Shown here: positions 1-11,570 of the stretch, piece after piece | Numbering within the stretch: position 1 is the first letter of the stretch | Layout of the letters: each line of letters begins with the position of its first letter | Assembly: GCA_019279435.1 (NCBI GenBank) | Contig: JAAALK010000550.1 | Span: 1 to 64,000 of the forward strand | Direction of reading: 5' to 3' | Length of the DNA stretch: 64,000 bases | Origin: Zizania palustris | Lineage: Eukaryota; Streptophyta; Magnoliopsida; Poales; Poaceae | Notes under the pieces: generated by a model | Told to the model about the DNA's origin: nothing | The model's input: only the letters and a program-made list of their open reading frames with translations | The model's database searches: none | Program-made: the position numbers and the translations under genes

Positions 1-62
1 CATGCATGCATGCATGTTTGTGTGTTCCTCTTCCATGACAACTTTGGCATGTCCTGACGCAG

Positions 63-296
63 GTCTGCAGGAGACACGCCTACGGGGGAGGCTCGCAGGC
101 GCAGCAGCCGCCGGAGCAGAAGGTCGAGACGACGGCGGCGGCCAGGAGCGCCGACGACGTGCGCGCCTTGCTCCTCGGCGTGATGCTGAACCAGCGTGCC
201 GGCGGCTCGCCGTGCACTCTTCAGATGGAGCAGCAGAAGCTTCTCCGCCAGATCGACTCTTTCTTGCAGCAGTCGACCCGGCGAGAACAGCGTTAA
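63..296 (+). CDS. Last exon of an unrecognised gene (partial)
   Basis: A plausible terminal coding exon begins after an acceptor AG at 61-62 and ends at TAA 294-296. The frame is open throughout and reads as a Gln/Ala-rich stretch, then a helix-like segment containing SADDVRALLLGVMLNQ, then LLRQIDSFLQQ. GC content falls sharply just after the stop, as expected at the end of a grass gene. An overlapping longer frame (2-409) runs on past this stop into AT-rich DNA and looks less protein-like. I do not recognise the family. The rest of the gene lies left of the window. Exon phase and the exact acceptor (62 or 70) are uncertain. Confidence 0.45.
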   Translation, partial: VCRRHAYGGGSQAQQPPEQKVETTAAARSADDVRALLLGVMLNQRAGGSPCTLQMEQQKLLRQIDSFLQQSTRREQR

Positions 297-1920
297 TGGC
301 AACCAAAACTATTCCCTCCTCAATCATGAAAACGATTGGAATTTTTCCTATCCAAAAGCAATTCATGAATGAAATCCTACCTCCGTTTTTTCCCACTTCC
401 TACCCCTAAAATTGGTCGACGTCTTCACACCAGCCGCGTACTTGGAATTTCATCGGTCGGTCGTGCAGAGGTGTCGAGGCATATGGCCGATCGCGTCACA
501 ACAGATCGAAACCCATGATGTGCAGTGCGGATCAAGGGCACCCTCCTAGATCGGCTCCAGGACAAGTCGCCGATCACTTCGTAGGAGCTGGACCTGCTTC
601 GGGCAGAGGAGGCTGAGGCCGATCTAACTATTCATCTTATTCAAAAATTTTTGAAAACAATTTGTTTTGTTATAATTTATTTTATTATTTAGTTACTTCA
701 TAATTTTTTTATATTGCACAAATAATTGTCGAATGTTGTGATAGGATATAATTGGCCGCGAGTTTCATTGCACTTCATTTCTCCCTCTGATCTGAACTGA
801 TTAGGCTCTAAATACTCCAATATGAAAAACTGTATTTGTTTCTAAAGATTGAAACCATTTACTAGTTTTAAATTTTTTAAAACATGCAGTAATACCAAAA
901 TTTTATGAATATTTAGAGTTAGTAGAATGATTCAAAAACAAAAAAACCATCCTCTAGAGTAGTAATGGTTCTCTAAATTAGTCTAACCTTTGCACGTTGG
1001 AGAGTATTACAACCTAATCAATTCGGTTCGTAGCAAAACAATGTTTAGTCGCCATGATTTTAGACATAGTTTTTAGCATAAGTTCTGATGGGCAGATTGC
1101 ATGTAATTTGTTTTCATTATATCATTCGCTTTTAAAAACTCTTGAGAGTGAAAACATAACTTATCCAAAATATCTTAAGCAATTTTCTAATTTTAAAATC
1201 TCTAATTATTGACATGAAAACCACCTCGACGTAATCGGTATAAAGCACGGTGAATTGTCAAGCAGTCCATCCAAAAGATATAGAAAAGCTTAAGTGGCAC
1301 CCTCGAACCTAATGATCGACTCTATACAATAAGAGTTAAATTTTATATTGGTTTAGACCTACCGAGGGATAATAGTCTCATGTCCAATGTTTGTGTAAGC
1401 TTACGAAGCTATACACTTATGCGATGAAAGCATGAAGAATATGATGTCCCCAGAGTGCCTCCTCCTATATAGTCAAGAGGTGAGTTCAACAATCCAGAAC
1501 TCTATTCTAAATCAGTTTTTCCTTACACCTGAGATTACATACCGAACCCATGATACAAACATATCTCTTTATATCGTATATAGAGCTCGATTACCATATA
1601 ATGATATGATATTTCTTATCAAAATCGAACCCCTCTTCATGAACTATGACTTGGCCTGCTCTAGGTCTGGGCTGATAAGCCTTGCGTGAGGGTACCGATG
1701 GTTATATCTCCGACACAAAGTTACCTGAGTACATACTCAATTTCCAAATAATCATCTTTAGCCTTGACTTTAGCAATAAATTTATGAATACTTGAGAGTG
1801 TGCAACGTACCAACATTCATTATTGAAGTGTGGTGAATTATAAATACATCTAAGTAACTTTATTTCAGTATAATATAAGCATTTACTGGTCAAAAAATCG
1901 AAACAATAATAGTCAACGAT

Positions 1921-2035
1921 GACCAAGGTTCACAATTTCAAAGATTGCACTTAAAATTTATTAATTTCGAGCATAATGGTCATGACCAAGGTTCACAATT
2001 TCAAAAATTGCACTTAAAATTATTAATTTCGAGCT
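1921..2035. repeat. Two-copy tandem repeat, 63-bp period
   Basis: The segment beginning GACCAAGGTTCACAATTTCA at 1921 recurs at 1984 with only a few differences. No coding potential is apparent. Confidence 0.75.
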
Positions 2036-2250
2036 TTTCAAACATGCACGAGAAAAAACATCGTTACCTTTGATAGGTTTCAGACAATTTCAAGATTTTA
2101 GTTTTTAATTTTAATTTTTACAATTGAAATTATATTTTTAAATGAAATTACAAACAGTTGTAACCTATAAATGAGAACAGAGAAAAAATATAAATCCCAA
2201 AAAATCTCGGGGTAATAAATCAGAGCGGTAACTATAAAGAACATAAATGT

Positions 2251-2480
2251 AAATACAAATATTTAAATTTAAATATAAAAACATAATCATCTATTATTAA
2301 ACAATAAGAACATAATTATCTATCATATTTAAATATTCAAATTTTTAAATGTAAATATCAATATTCAAATTTAAATATAAAAACATAAGCATCTATATTA
2401 AATAATAGGAACATAATTATCTATCAGATTTAAATACTCAAAATTTTAAATGCAAATACAAACATTCAAATTTAAATAAA
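2251..2480. repeat. Two-copy AT-rich tandem repeat, about 102-bp period
   Basis: The block around ATAAAAACATAATCATCTAT (2275) repeats at 2377 with substitutions and small indels. Both copies carry the shared phrase AACATAATTATCTATC. Confidence 0.7.
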
Positions 2481-2727
2481 TAGAAAGTCCCGCACGTGGA
2501 GCGTGTGCCACGTGGCTCCAGTTTCACACGACAAAGAAGCCGGAGCTAGAGCCTTGCCAAACACACCCTAAGTTCTACTATTAGCATTAGCAGGAGTAGA
2601 AACTACCGCGGTTAAGAAATTGTAATCTTCCAAATAGAAACTCGTCAATCCACGGGTATACCTTTCAAGCAGGAACTCGCTAATCTATGGATATACCAAG
2701 AAGTTATAAAAGTAGTCCACATAAACA

Positions 2728-2943
2728 GGAAATATCCTATAATCACTCATTTGGTGCAAGCGTGCAATCAAGCGATCTGGTGCATCCAATCAAACGATCC
2801 AACGGTTACATATAAAAGGGGTGAAACCTAGTACTTTTTTACTTTTAACACTTTTCATATATAACCGTTGGAAGCTTGATTGAATGCACCAAATCGCTTG
2901 ATTGCACACTTACACTAAATGAGTAATTACACGTAATATTTCC
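2728..2943. mobile_element. Mutator-type MITE, copy 1
   Basis: This is a long imperfect inverted repeat. Its arms include GCAATCAAGCGAT on the left and ATCGCTTGATTGC on the right, and its ends are GGAAATAT and ATATTTCC. The 9 bp on each side (ACATAAACA and AAATAAACC) match at 7 of 9 positions, which suggests a decayed 9-bp target duplication of the Mutator type. A shorter relative sits at 39733-39874. It lies about 290 bp upstream of the KNL2-A start codon. Confidence 0.65.
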
Positions 2944-3125
2944 AAATAAACCAACCTCCTAAGCCTAAATAAACGAAGGAAAGAGTAGTAGGTTGGACCA
3001 TCCTACGAGAACGAAATGATCTCTTAATAGCTCCGGCTAGTCGGCGGTGGCCATGCCCTCGACGGAAACTAAACCCTAGCGCCTCCGGCCGAAGCCCGCT
3101 TCCCCATTCGATTCCTCCAGAAAAA

Positions 3126-3127
3126 AG

Positions 3128-3163
<36 letters not shown>

Positions 3164-3190
3164 GAGAGAGAGAGAGATGAGAGAGAGGAG

Positions 3191-3222
<32 letters not shown>

Positions 3223-3223
3223 A
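3126..3223. repeat. (GA)n microsatellite in the KNL2-A 5' region
   Basis: An almost pure GA tract interrupted by GG or GAT steps ends six bases before the ATG at 3229. It is probably in the 5' UTR. An ATG inside the tract (3177) opens an Arg/Glu low-complexity frame that I do not regard as the real start. Confidence 0.85.
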
Positions 3224-3228
3224 GGAAA

Positions 3229-6200
3229 ATGGCCAGCAAAACCCCGAACCCCGAGGCCACCGGCTGGGGGCGAACCTTGGCCGGAACGTGCCGCCTTCGC
3301 CGCTCTCCATGCTCAGCCCGCCCTTCTCGCAGAAGCCGTTCCGCGCCGCCACCCCACTCCGCTTTCGCTCCGCCTCCGGGTGCGACGAGCCCCCCTGCGT
3401 ACGCTTTCCTCGCTCTATACTCTCTCGTTGCTAGCTGGTGGGGTTGTCTTGACGCTTTCCCCCTCTCGCCATCAGGTCACGCTGTCCGATTGGTGGCTGG
3501 AGAGGGTGAAGGGGGACGACCGGAAGATCCTCGTCGCCGGCTTCACGGAGAGGTGAGCGTTTCTCAAAAATGTCTCCTTTGTGTTTGATATCTCGAAGCA
3601 TTTGCAATTGGGAGCATCTGTGCCTTTATTTTTGACGACTTTCTGAATTATTTCTTCTTCTAAGTGCAAGTTTCTGATGCTGTAATTAACTTGTTGGTTG
3701 CTCATATATAACAGGAACCGCAGAGCCCATGTATTCACTTCTTCACCGATAGTAAACGCTATGAGGCCTGTACTCTTGAAACTGAAGATGGGATCATAGT
3801 GTTAATTTATGGTTTGTTGGATTTTACTCAATGCGTAAAAATGGATATTCTCTTGAGGTATGCCCATTTTTTGTGTGTTTCTTGTTTTATAGATCACTTG
3901 AATGGAAAATATCTGAAGGAATCGCTCTACCAAGATCACTTGATCTCATTTGTTTCCATTTAGTTATCCTACGATGTTATTACTTCTACATTTCTTCTGA
4001 AAGACAATGAATGGATGCAGGTCTGCGAAAAATTTATGAACGGATTTCCATGCTTCTGGGAGAATTACAACATGCTTTATCCTAAGACGGATAATTCATG
4101 CATAGGATCTATACAAGATTCTCTAATGCTATTAATTCACGGAGGGTTCAACTAAATTATACTTGGAGAAGTTTGAGCTAGGCAACATTATTGATTCAGT
4201 TGGATCTTCTTTCATCATGAACCTTCTCAACAACGCAAAAATTTCGCCAGGAGGTGACGAGACTTCTAAAGAGGCAGTGAATCAGAATGATATTGTCCAT
4301 CCAAATACAATAGAACAGGAGCCTAATAGTCATCTTGTCAGCTCTGATTTGATGTACAATAGGTCCACTGAGAATATGCCCTGTGACACGAAAATGGAAA
4401 TGCCAATGCGGGACACTCAGTGGGTCAGGGGTCTAAAGAATTTCTAGCTATAGTGCCACTTGAAAGTGTAATTGGTCCTGTGAGATTGCTGGTTGTTCAG
4501 ACAATCTTCTACCCACAAGCATGTCTAAGAACAAAGGCTGCCCAGAAATAGCTGAGCACATAACATTGAATGAAGAGGTAGCACCACATGATGATATGCC
4601 AACTTCAGTTCATTCAGATGTGCAGTCCCTGGGAAATGTGAGTTTTAAATCACGTGGCCCAAAGGATTCATTTTAGTTAATTGATGTTTGAAACTTCATC
4701 TAGCTACTTAAGTTTTTCTTGAGGAATTCTTGCTAGTGTAGTCAATATGCTCATAATGCCCCTAGGGGGTGCATTTGGCTGGTGAAATGTTGATAGGATT
4801 CCCAATAATCATAGGGTAATCTTGTTGGATTCCGGTGTTTGGCAAGATCAGTAGATCACTCGAAATGTTAGTTAGGAAATAGGAATATAAGATTCCGATA
4901 TAACTAAGATTTTGATAATTGGAGGGAGTAAGATTCCTTTTTTAAAAACACATAGCTATCTTGGATTACCTCATTACCCTTCCATTGAAATTTTATCCAC
5001 CCTCCTTTTTATGATTGTGCCATTGAAATGTTATATTCCCTGTAATCTTTTTGGATCACATGAGAACACTAAGATTATCATCAATCTTCTTTTCTGTGAC
5101 CAAATGGCACATTGGCTCCTCTTAGTTTTCCTTTATTAGGTGATGTTGGAATGGTGTAAACAGAACTTCTTGTACTCACACAGTCCGGTTATGTCACAGA
5201 AGCTATTTTAAAAATTATGAAGAAAAATTGCCATGAGGATAATAATGCTAATGACCTGATTCTACATTTTAAAATGAAACACTAAGTTATATAAATATAT
5301 AATCAAATAATCTACATAATGCAACATATTTTTTGTAAGTTTAGAGACATCATATTTTTCAATATTCATGATGCCAAATTCATATTTAGCATATTTGCAC
5401 CAGTTGTCCTAGTTGTTTTTCTCATATACACAAACATAATGGACTTGATAGTTGATATCCCTTTTACCTGGAAAAGCAGCTCATAGTCCCAGAAAAAGAG
5501 CAAAGGTCTGAGCACGATGTGTTGCTGGGTGCTACTAGATCGCCAATGATCAGAACTCCACGTCCACATGTAAGTATGAAGCAAAGGTCTGATCATGGTG
5601 TGTTGTTGGGTGCTACTAGATCGCTACTGGAGATTCATTATTTGCCACTCTTATCAGGTGAGTGGCAATAAATTTGCCACTTCGAGTCACCGACATGTGG
5701 GGTCACCTGGGTCACTGACATGTGGTCCATTAATTGACACACGAAGAGAGTGGCATATCGTTAAATTCAAAGCTACTAGAAGTGCAAATCCTTCTGTAAG
5801 TATTAATAATTAATTATCATCATTTTTGTTGCTTAAAGGTTAGAAAAAATCATCTGTGATCATCATGAGATATTTTATTTTTATATTATGTACATACTGC
5901 ATTTTTTTGGATCACTTCAGGTGCACTGTTCTCGTACAACCCGTGCTAAGTCCAAGTCATTATCAGTTTCAACACCTGAATCTTTGAAATTGAGACGAAC
6001 TAGATCAGGTAAAATATATTTTGCTGCTGAACTCTGTTGCTTGAAATTATTGCTCATTCTCTCTAAATAGGGCAATTACTGTTTTTTCCAGGTCGTGTGG
6101 TTGTTCCCCGGTTGGATCCTTCATGCCAAAGGATTGTCTATGACAGAGTAAGAGCTTGTTTATTTCAGTTCGAGATTATAATAATATAGATTATTTTCAT

Positions 6201-6771
6201 AAGCTGAAACAAATAGGTCAGTTTCGGGCCTGTTTGTTTAGCTTGGGATTATAACAATCTAGTTTATAGAAGAAAGCTTTAATCTCTTTGCCATGTCATA
6301 AGATCGTGTCCACACAGTTTTAGCTTACATGTGATTGCTAAATCAATTAGCATAGGTTAATCTTGTTGTTGCACAAAAACCTAAAACTCTAATGATCAAT
6401 GAGTTGCTTGCAGAAGTCAATAAGTTTCATAATACCAGTATACCACTAATGCTGTTCCACAATATAGAGTCACGTAACTAAGTTATTGGGATACAAACAT
6501 GTTGGTGATTTGGTGCTATCCATTTCTTCACCTGTGCTCAGCGATTCACTAAATGTATTTCTTTGTAGGAGGGTTTGGTTTCAGGCGTTGTTGGATTAGA
6601 GTTTGAATCAGCTCTCAAAGGCATGTTTATTATATTGTTTTTAGTGTATCTTTTTTCCCCTCAAGAGAAACTCATTGAAATATCATGCTTCTGGATAAAC
6701 ATAATGTGGTATGAACTTTACTGACAGGGCGCAAATCAGGGACTTCTGCAAGGAAGAAAAAGACTCACTGA
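3229..6771 (+). CDS. KNL2: KNL2-like kinetochore protein with SANTA and CENPC-k motif (KNL2-A), frame-disrupted
   Basis: KNL2/M18BP1 proteins help load centromeric histone CENH3. Inferred exons are 3229-3398, 3476-3552, 3715-3857, 4021-4637, 5480-5569 (or to 5795), 5921-6008, 6092-6147, 6569-6620 and 6728-6771. SANTA is visible as VTLSDWWLERV and VAGFTER (exon 2), RYEACTLETEDGI (exon 3) and GFPCFWENY (exon 4). The C-terminus has RTRSG joined to RVVVPRLDP and QRIVYDR, the CENPC-k-like motif, then a Lys-rich end (ARKKKTH). The donor after 6620 is GC rather than GT. Single-base frame breaks fall near 3287, 3745 and 3830, with more in exon 4, and a MITE interrupts exon 5. It is either a pseudogene or a real gene with sequence errors. 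The ATG at 3229 is preferred because its codons give MASKTPNPEATGWGRTLAG before the break. As I recall, grass KNL2s divide into gamma and delta types and only gamma keeps CENPC-k, so this resembles gamma. Confidence 0.75.
5501..5620 (+). repeat. 81-bp (27-codon) tandem duplication in KNL2-A exon 5
   Basis: The coding segment starting QRSEHDVLLGATRS (5501) repeats from 5582 as QRSDHGVLLGATR, where a MITE cuts it off. The first unit ends at a strong donor (CAT|GTAAGT after 5569). The exon's other donor, past the MITE, is the similar TCT|GTAAGT after 5795, so splicing at the first donor would skip the MITE. Confidence 0.7.
5621..5771. mobile_element. Mutator-type MITE inserted in KNL2-A exon 5
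   Basis: The element is flanked by identical 9-bp sequences, GCTACTAGA at 5612-5620 and 5772-5780. Its arms contain ATTTGCCACTC and GAGTGGCATAT in inverted orientation. Removing the element and one duplicate joins GATR to SANPS in frame and reaches a donor at 5796. Read through, it brings a stop codon and shifts the frame. The left boundary could also be 5632, using GCTACTGGA as a near-perfect duplicate. Confidence 0.7.
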
Positions 6772-8359
6772 CTTTTGCTACTTGCTGAACATCATTATGT
6801 ACATGGCACGCAGGCTCGCATGTGGCAGCAGGATGCTAGGGACAGACACACATTAACAGATAGTAGCCATGCCTGCTGAAAATACTGCCTTCTGTTTTGT
6901 ACCTATCAGATACTTTATCCATTGCTGCTGATAACATCTCCTTTTTGGAAAAGTAATTATATTGCTATGTTCTCTACATTCATTTATTTTGTCATTCTCG
7001 ACAAATATACCACATTATTTGAAGTATTGGTTGGCTTGATTGAACTATTAGTGCAACAGTAAAGGGGAACATGTGCTCATAATTGTTTTGTAGAGACCTC
7101 ACTGTATAGTTTATGTTTCACTTTATGTCTATAACAACTTTACAATTAAATTTATCCGGAACTTTAGCTCCTGAGCTTGGTTGTCTTTCTCACATGCAAA
7201 TAATGTAAGTGGAACAGTTTTAACTGGATTGATTAATTAATGAGTTAACTACATGTTATCTTGGATTGCCCATTCATTGACACAAGGTCCTAGAGTACTT
7301 TAGTATTTGTTCTTTCCACTAAAGGGATTTTATGTGGAATAGCATCAGTGGCAGCATACTTAAGGAGGTTGTCAACATTACTTCTTTGAGCCAAAACCTG
7401 CAGTGGTGCTTCCCAGTTTGGCTAACATGAGTTTCCCTCACATCCTTTTGGTTAGATATTGATGCTATCATCTTTCTGGAGCTGTTAGTTCAACTTAGTT
7501 ACCATTTGCTATACAGCCGTAGTTTAAGTGAAACCGTTTTTCACGTTGTTGTGGTTGGATGTTATTTCCATTTTCATGAGTTGTTGCTCAACTTGATTTA
7601 TGACCGCACAACTGTAATTTAATGAATATATTCTCAAGTGTGATATATTATATTTTCATTTTCCATTGAGCATGTTCTTCATAGTATATGTTGTTGTGTA
7701 TGAACAGCAGTAGCCTATGAGGGTATTGTTGCGTAGGAACAACAATAGCCTACGGGATACCTATAGAAAATTTGGTTAGGTTTGACGTGCTATGATATGA
7801 CTTAATGGTTATTTTAAATTAGTGAGACAAAGTTTAGGGGATTTAGACAGGTTCAGTTCTTTTAGAGGATAATAACTTGTGTGTATGATATAAGGATGGT
7901 GAGCTTTGTCTTGAGAGTATAACAAAGCGTCTATAAAAATGATAAGATGTCCTATAGGAATGACCAAAACGTCTAGGAGAATGGAAAAACCTTCTGCTCT
8001 TACAGGCTATAAAGACTTCCTTTGATCCCTTTATAGAAGAGGCTTCCTTTGATCTTTTTATAGAAGAGGGATCAGAAGTTATAAATCAAAATAAAGAGCC
8101 TTATTGATGACAAAAAAAGCGAACAGTCAATGGGCAATAACCATGGGAGATAACTATTATACATCATGACAGTCTTTACGGAGATTAGCGTTGGCCTGGC
8201 TTTTAAAGCCGATCGTTAGAACGGTGGTGGTTGGAAGACCACTCTTTGAGTGCGGAACTCGGGGACTTGGACCCTTGGCCGTCAGTCTTCTAGCGAGAGA
8301 GCCGACCGTTGGCAGGCCAACTTAAAAGTCATTGGAGGAAGCCTATGATTGTATTCCCG

Positions 8360-8399
<40 letters not shown>

Positions 8400-11300
8400 A
8401 AAAAAGTTGCTTCTTTGAGATAAATTGCTGTTAGATGTATTGATGTTGTCGTATCCTCTATTATTTAGAGTGGAATATATATTTCTATTAAATTCAAAAT
8501 CTGATGGTCAGCTCGAGATTGTCAGTGGCGCTTGGGTCATGAATGATGAGGTTGGATGGTAGGAAAAAAATGTGGTTTAGATAAGGTTTTAGAAGCACAT
8601 GTCATATTTTGCTTGTTTGATTGTGTTGGTTGATGCATACCTTTTCACATACCAGCCATGACATATTTCTCCTTTTGTTACTTGGTTATGAATGGACTGA
8701 AATTTCATCTCATGATTTATCTCGTTGGCTTCTATTTTCAATGTTTATGGATCAGTTTTATGTTCTTACTGAGCATTCCTTCTTATCGTCTTAGCATTAC
8801 TAAACACGCTTAAATAAATATTATACTCTAAGGAGTTTGGTTGGGTTTATTTTAAGTGTTATCTGTTTACGGTACAAATTAATTACATTAGATTTTGTTT
8901 GGTTTGAATGTGCTGGTATTAGATACCACGTAATCAGATTATAACCTAGTAACCAACCCATTATACTCTAATCAGACCGGTATCAGATTACATTACCATA
9001 ATATATTTTAATTGTCAACCAAAAATTATAATGTAAACATAATATATTACACTTGTTAGCCAAATACATCTAGTAATTTGATACATTATCCCTTGACACT
9101 GTAATTAATTTCATTACTATTTAGAGAAAATTTGAAAAATGTCATCACAATTTTCTATAATTTAAAAATGACATTGACTGTGATAGACCCCATATGTCAG
9201 TGATACACTAGTGACATATTTCAAAACTGTAAAATTATAATGGCATATAAAAATTTGGCCCTACCATTTACGTTACCTTGAGCAAACCAAACACCACGTA
9301 AATAGTGTTCACCATCAATAATGAGGTTTTGTTGCAAAACACAGACGTCTAACTAGTAGCTAGTATATATATCAACATAAAAAACTCATTGAGTCTGTTC
9401 TACTTCCTGTGTGGAGGAATGTGTTGGAATTTCTCAATATTTTACTATTGAAGTAGTGGATCTGATAGATCCAGCCCAAGTGGGGTTGGCCGAGGCCCAA
9501 CAAATTAAGGTTGTCTAGACTCCAACAATTCATCAGCACATCCACTTGGAAAGAGGCCCAATCGCCCCAAAGACTAGTCTGATAGGGGAAGGGTGACTCT
9601 CTTTTTAAGGTGACTTCCTCCTCCCAAATTAAGTAAGGTGGGATTATTCTGAGGCTCACACGGTCGCCGCCTGACTATAACTGAGCCAACTGGGCCATTG
9701 CGTCTTTGCCAGCGGGTATTAGTGGAGGATGTCCTCATCAGGATCTTCTACTATGCTTATGCATAGTGAATGAAAAATTTGAAGCTTATTTGCACATATT
9801 TTTAAACAACATTGCCCACAAACCTACCAAGTTCATTTTCAACATGCCATCTCATGGAAGTACTTCTAATGCTAATTTAAGTTTGTTATAGATGTACTTG
9901 TTAGATCTAAAATTTATATGATAAAATAATTTTGCTTAAAATTTATTCTTAGTCTAAAATAAAATTAGACGGTTTAACTAAATACTCTCGATTAATCTTG
10001 AATCTAGAGCTACCAAATGAGACATTAGCCACCTTGTATGTTAAAACAATTTCTGTTAAAAAACGAAGTGTGCCATCAAATTCGTCACGAACTTGCGATT
10101 TCAAACCCCCATCCAAAAAGGGAAAATTTCTCAGTTATTAAAATTTTCAAGAATTTCATATATCCTTGTATATCAGTGAGACACTGATGACATATTGATA
10201 AAATGAAAAAAAATAATGGCAGCGAAAAATTTCGATACGTTCGTAAAAATAGAAATGATTATAAAGAAAGAAACAGAATATTAAACACAAATGAATTTTT
10301 TATTGGAAAACAGAACATTGATTTCCGATGAAAACTGACAGAATGTCCCGTATAAAAAATATTTTGACTGTATAATATAAAATATAGTTTTTAGTGTCAC
10401 ATTACGAGTAAAACTTTAAACTACCATTTATTCATGAAATATTGAACCATTTGAATTAATGTATGATTGTTTGCTAAAACTAAATAATATGTGTTTATTA
10501 AAACCAAAACTTTCCATAAAACCTAAATTTCACTTTACTATATATGTTTATCATTTTTACATTATTATATATGTTTATCATTCATCAGGTCTCTAGATCT
10601 AAATAAAATTTGTGGGTGTTATCGATATCTTTATAATGACGCTAGTTTCATATGATTCGGATAAATGGTTGTCACTAACAGATGGGGACCGCCACAGTCA
10701 CTGACAGTGGCATATAAGCAATTTCTGAAAATTATAATGGCATGTGAGTAATTTTCCCTTTAAAGTATTGTAAAAACATTGCTGTTGTCTAGGTCCGAAA
10801 ATGGAACAACATGTCGTTTTATTTTAATTTGGGGATGATGGATGCGCCGTTTTCATGAATGTTTTAAGTTATTTTTTAGATGCTCAAGATATACTTATTT
10901 ATTAAGCTTGGATTACTAGTTTAAAAGTTACGCATAAAACAACAAAGGATCTACATTTTTAACATTTTGTCATGATGTCCGATGTTTTTGGTTTTAAAGT
11001 TTTTATACCAAATAATAGTGGATCTTGTATATGCGGGGTATTTTTGAATTATTATTTTATGATTTAGTTGTGGAGTCTTCCGACAAAACTAGCAAGAATC
11101 CAGGTTATCGCTACGGTTAAAGCATGTAACATACCCAAAATTGTAAAACTAAACAAATGTATAAAAAAATCCAATGGGATTTCCTATGAATTTTGAAATT
11201 ATTTTGATTGTTTTTGGAGTTTCGCATGAATGAAACTAATGCATTCATATGCATTAAGAATAATAGAAACTTTTTGCGTGAACAATATATTACTCCAACA

Positions 11301-11570
11301 AATCTATAAAAATTAAAGAAAACATATTACTTCACTAATATTATCCTATAAAAATTTTATAAATTTTGGACTTAGTTTGGTAGCTCAAATCAACACAGCA
11401 ATACAGATCGAAATCTGAAAATAAGCTTACTATATAGCCTACTTTGACTATTTACCCAGAACAAACCATAACTGGGATGGCATTGAAACTTTATCAGTAA
11501 GTACAACAAAACATATTATCCCATCAGTAAAATATTTGAAATTTTGGTAAGGGTACGACACTGGCTCAAC
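6772..11570. other. Gene-poor region between the KNL2 copies, left part
   Basis: No convincing gene is seen. The stretch holds the KNL2-A 3' end, a (TA)n tract, scattered short inverted repeats with ATGACATT or GTCACTGACA-type arms (around 9120-9270 and 10660-10760) that look like MITE remnants, and a repeat-like block near 9420-9700 with one minus-strand frame that resembles no family I know. Confidence 0.5.
8363..8397. repeat. (TA)n microsatellite
   Basis: About 35 bp of perfect alternating AT. Confidence 0.9.

Larger units (their letters stand above)
297..2727. other. AT-rich intergenic DNA, no gene seen
   Basis: No conserved coding frame is visible on either strand. The stretch is AT-rich and has two short tandem duplications near its right end (annotated separately). 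The frames at 1432-1689 (plus) and 1702-1926 (minus) have no recognisable motif. Confidence 0.6.

Noticed and set aside
1921..2480. CRISPR-like repeats
   Set aside because: Only two copies of each unit, in a plant nuclear sequence, with no spacer pattern.
3177..3434. Frame starting inside the GA microsatellite
   Set aside because: Its first residues are Arg/Glu low complexity from the repeat. The downstream part is real KNL2-A exon 1 read after a likely one-base break, and ATG 3229 is a better start.
9421..9665. Solo LTR
   Set aside because: It begins TGTGTTGG and ends near CACA, but no target duplication or matching LTR was found.
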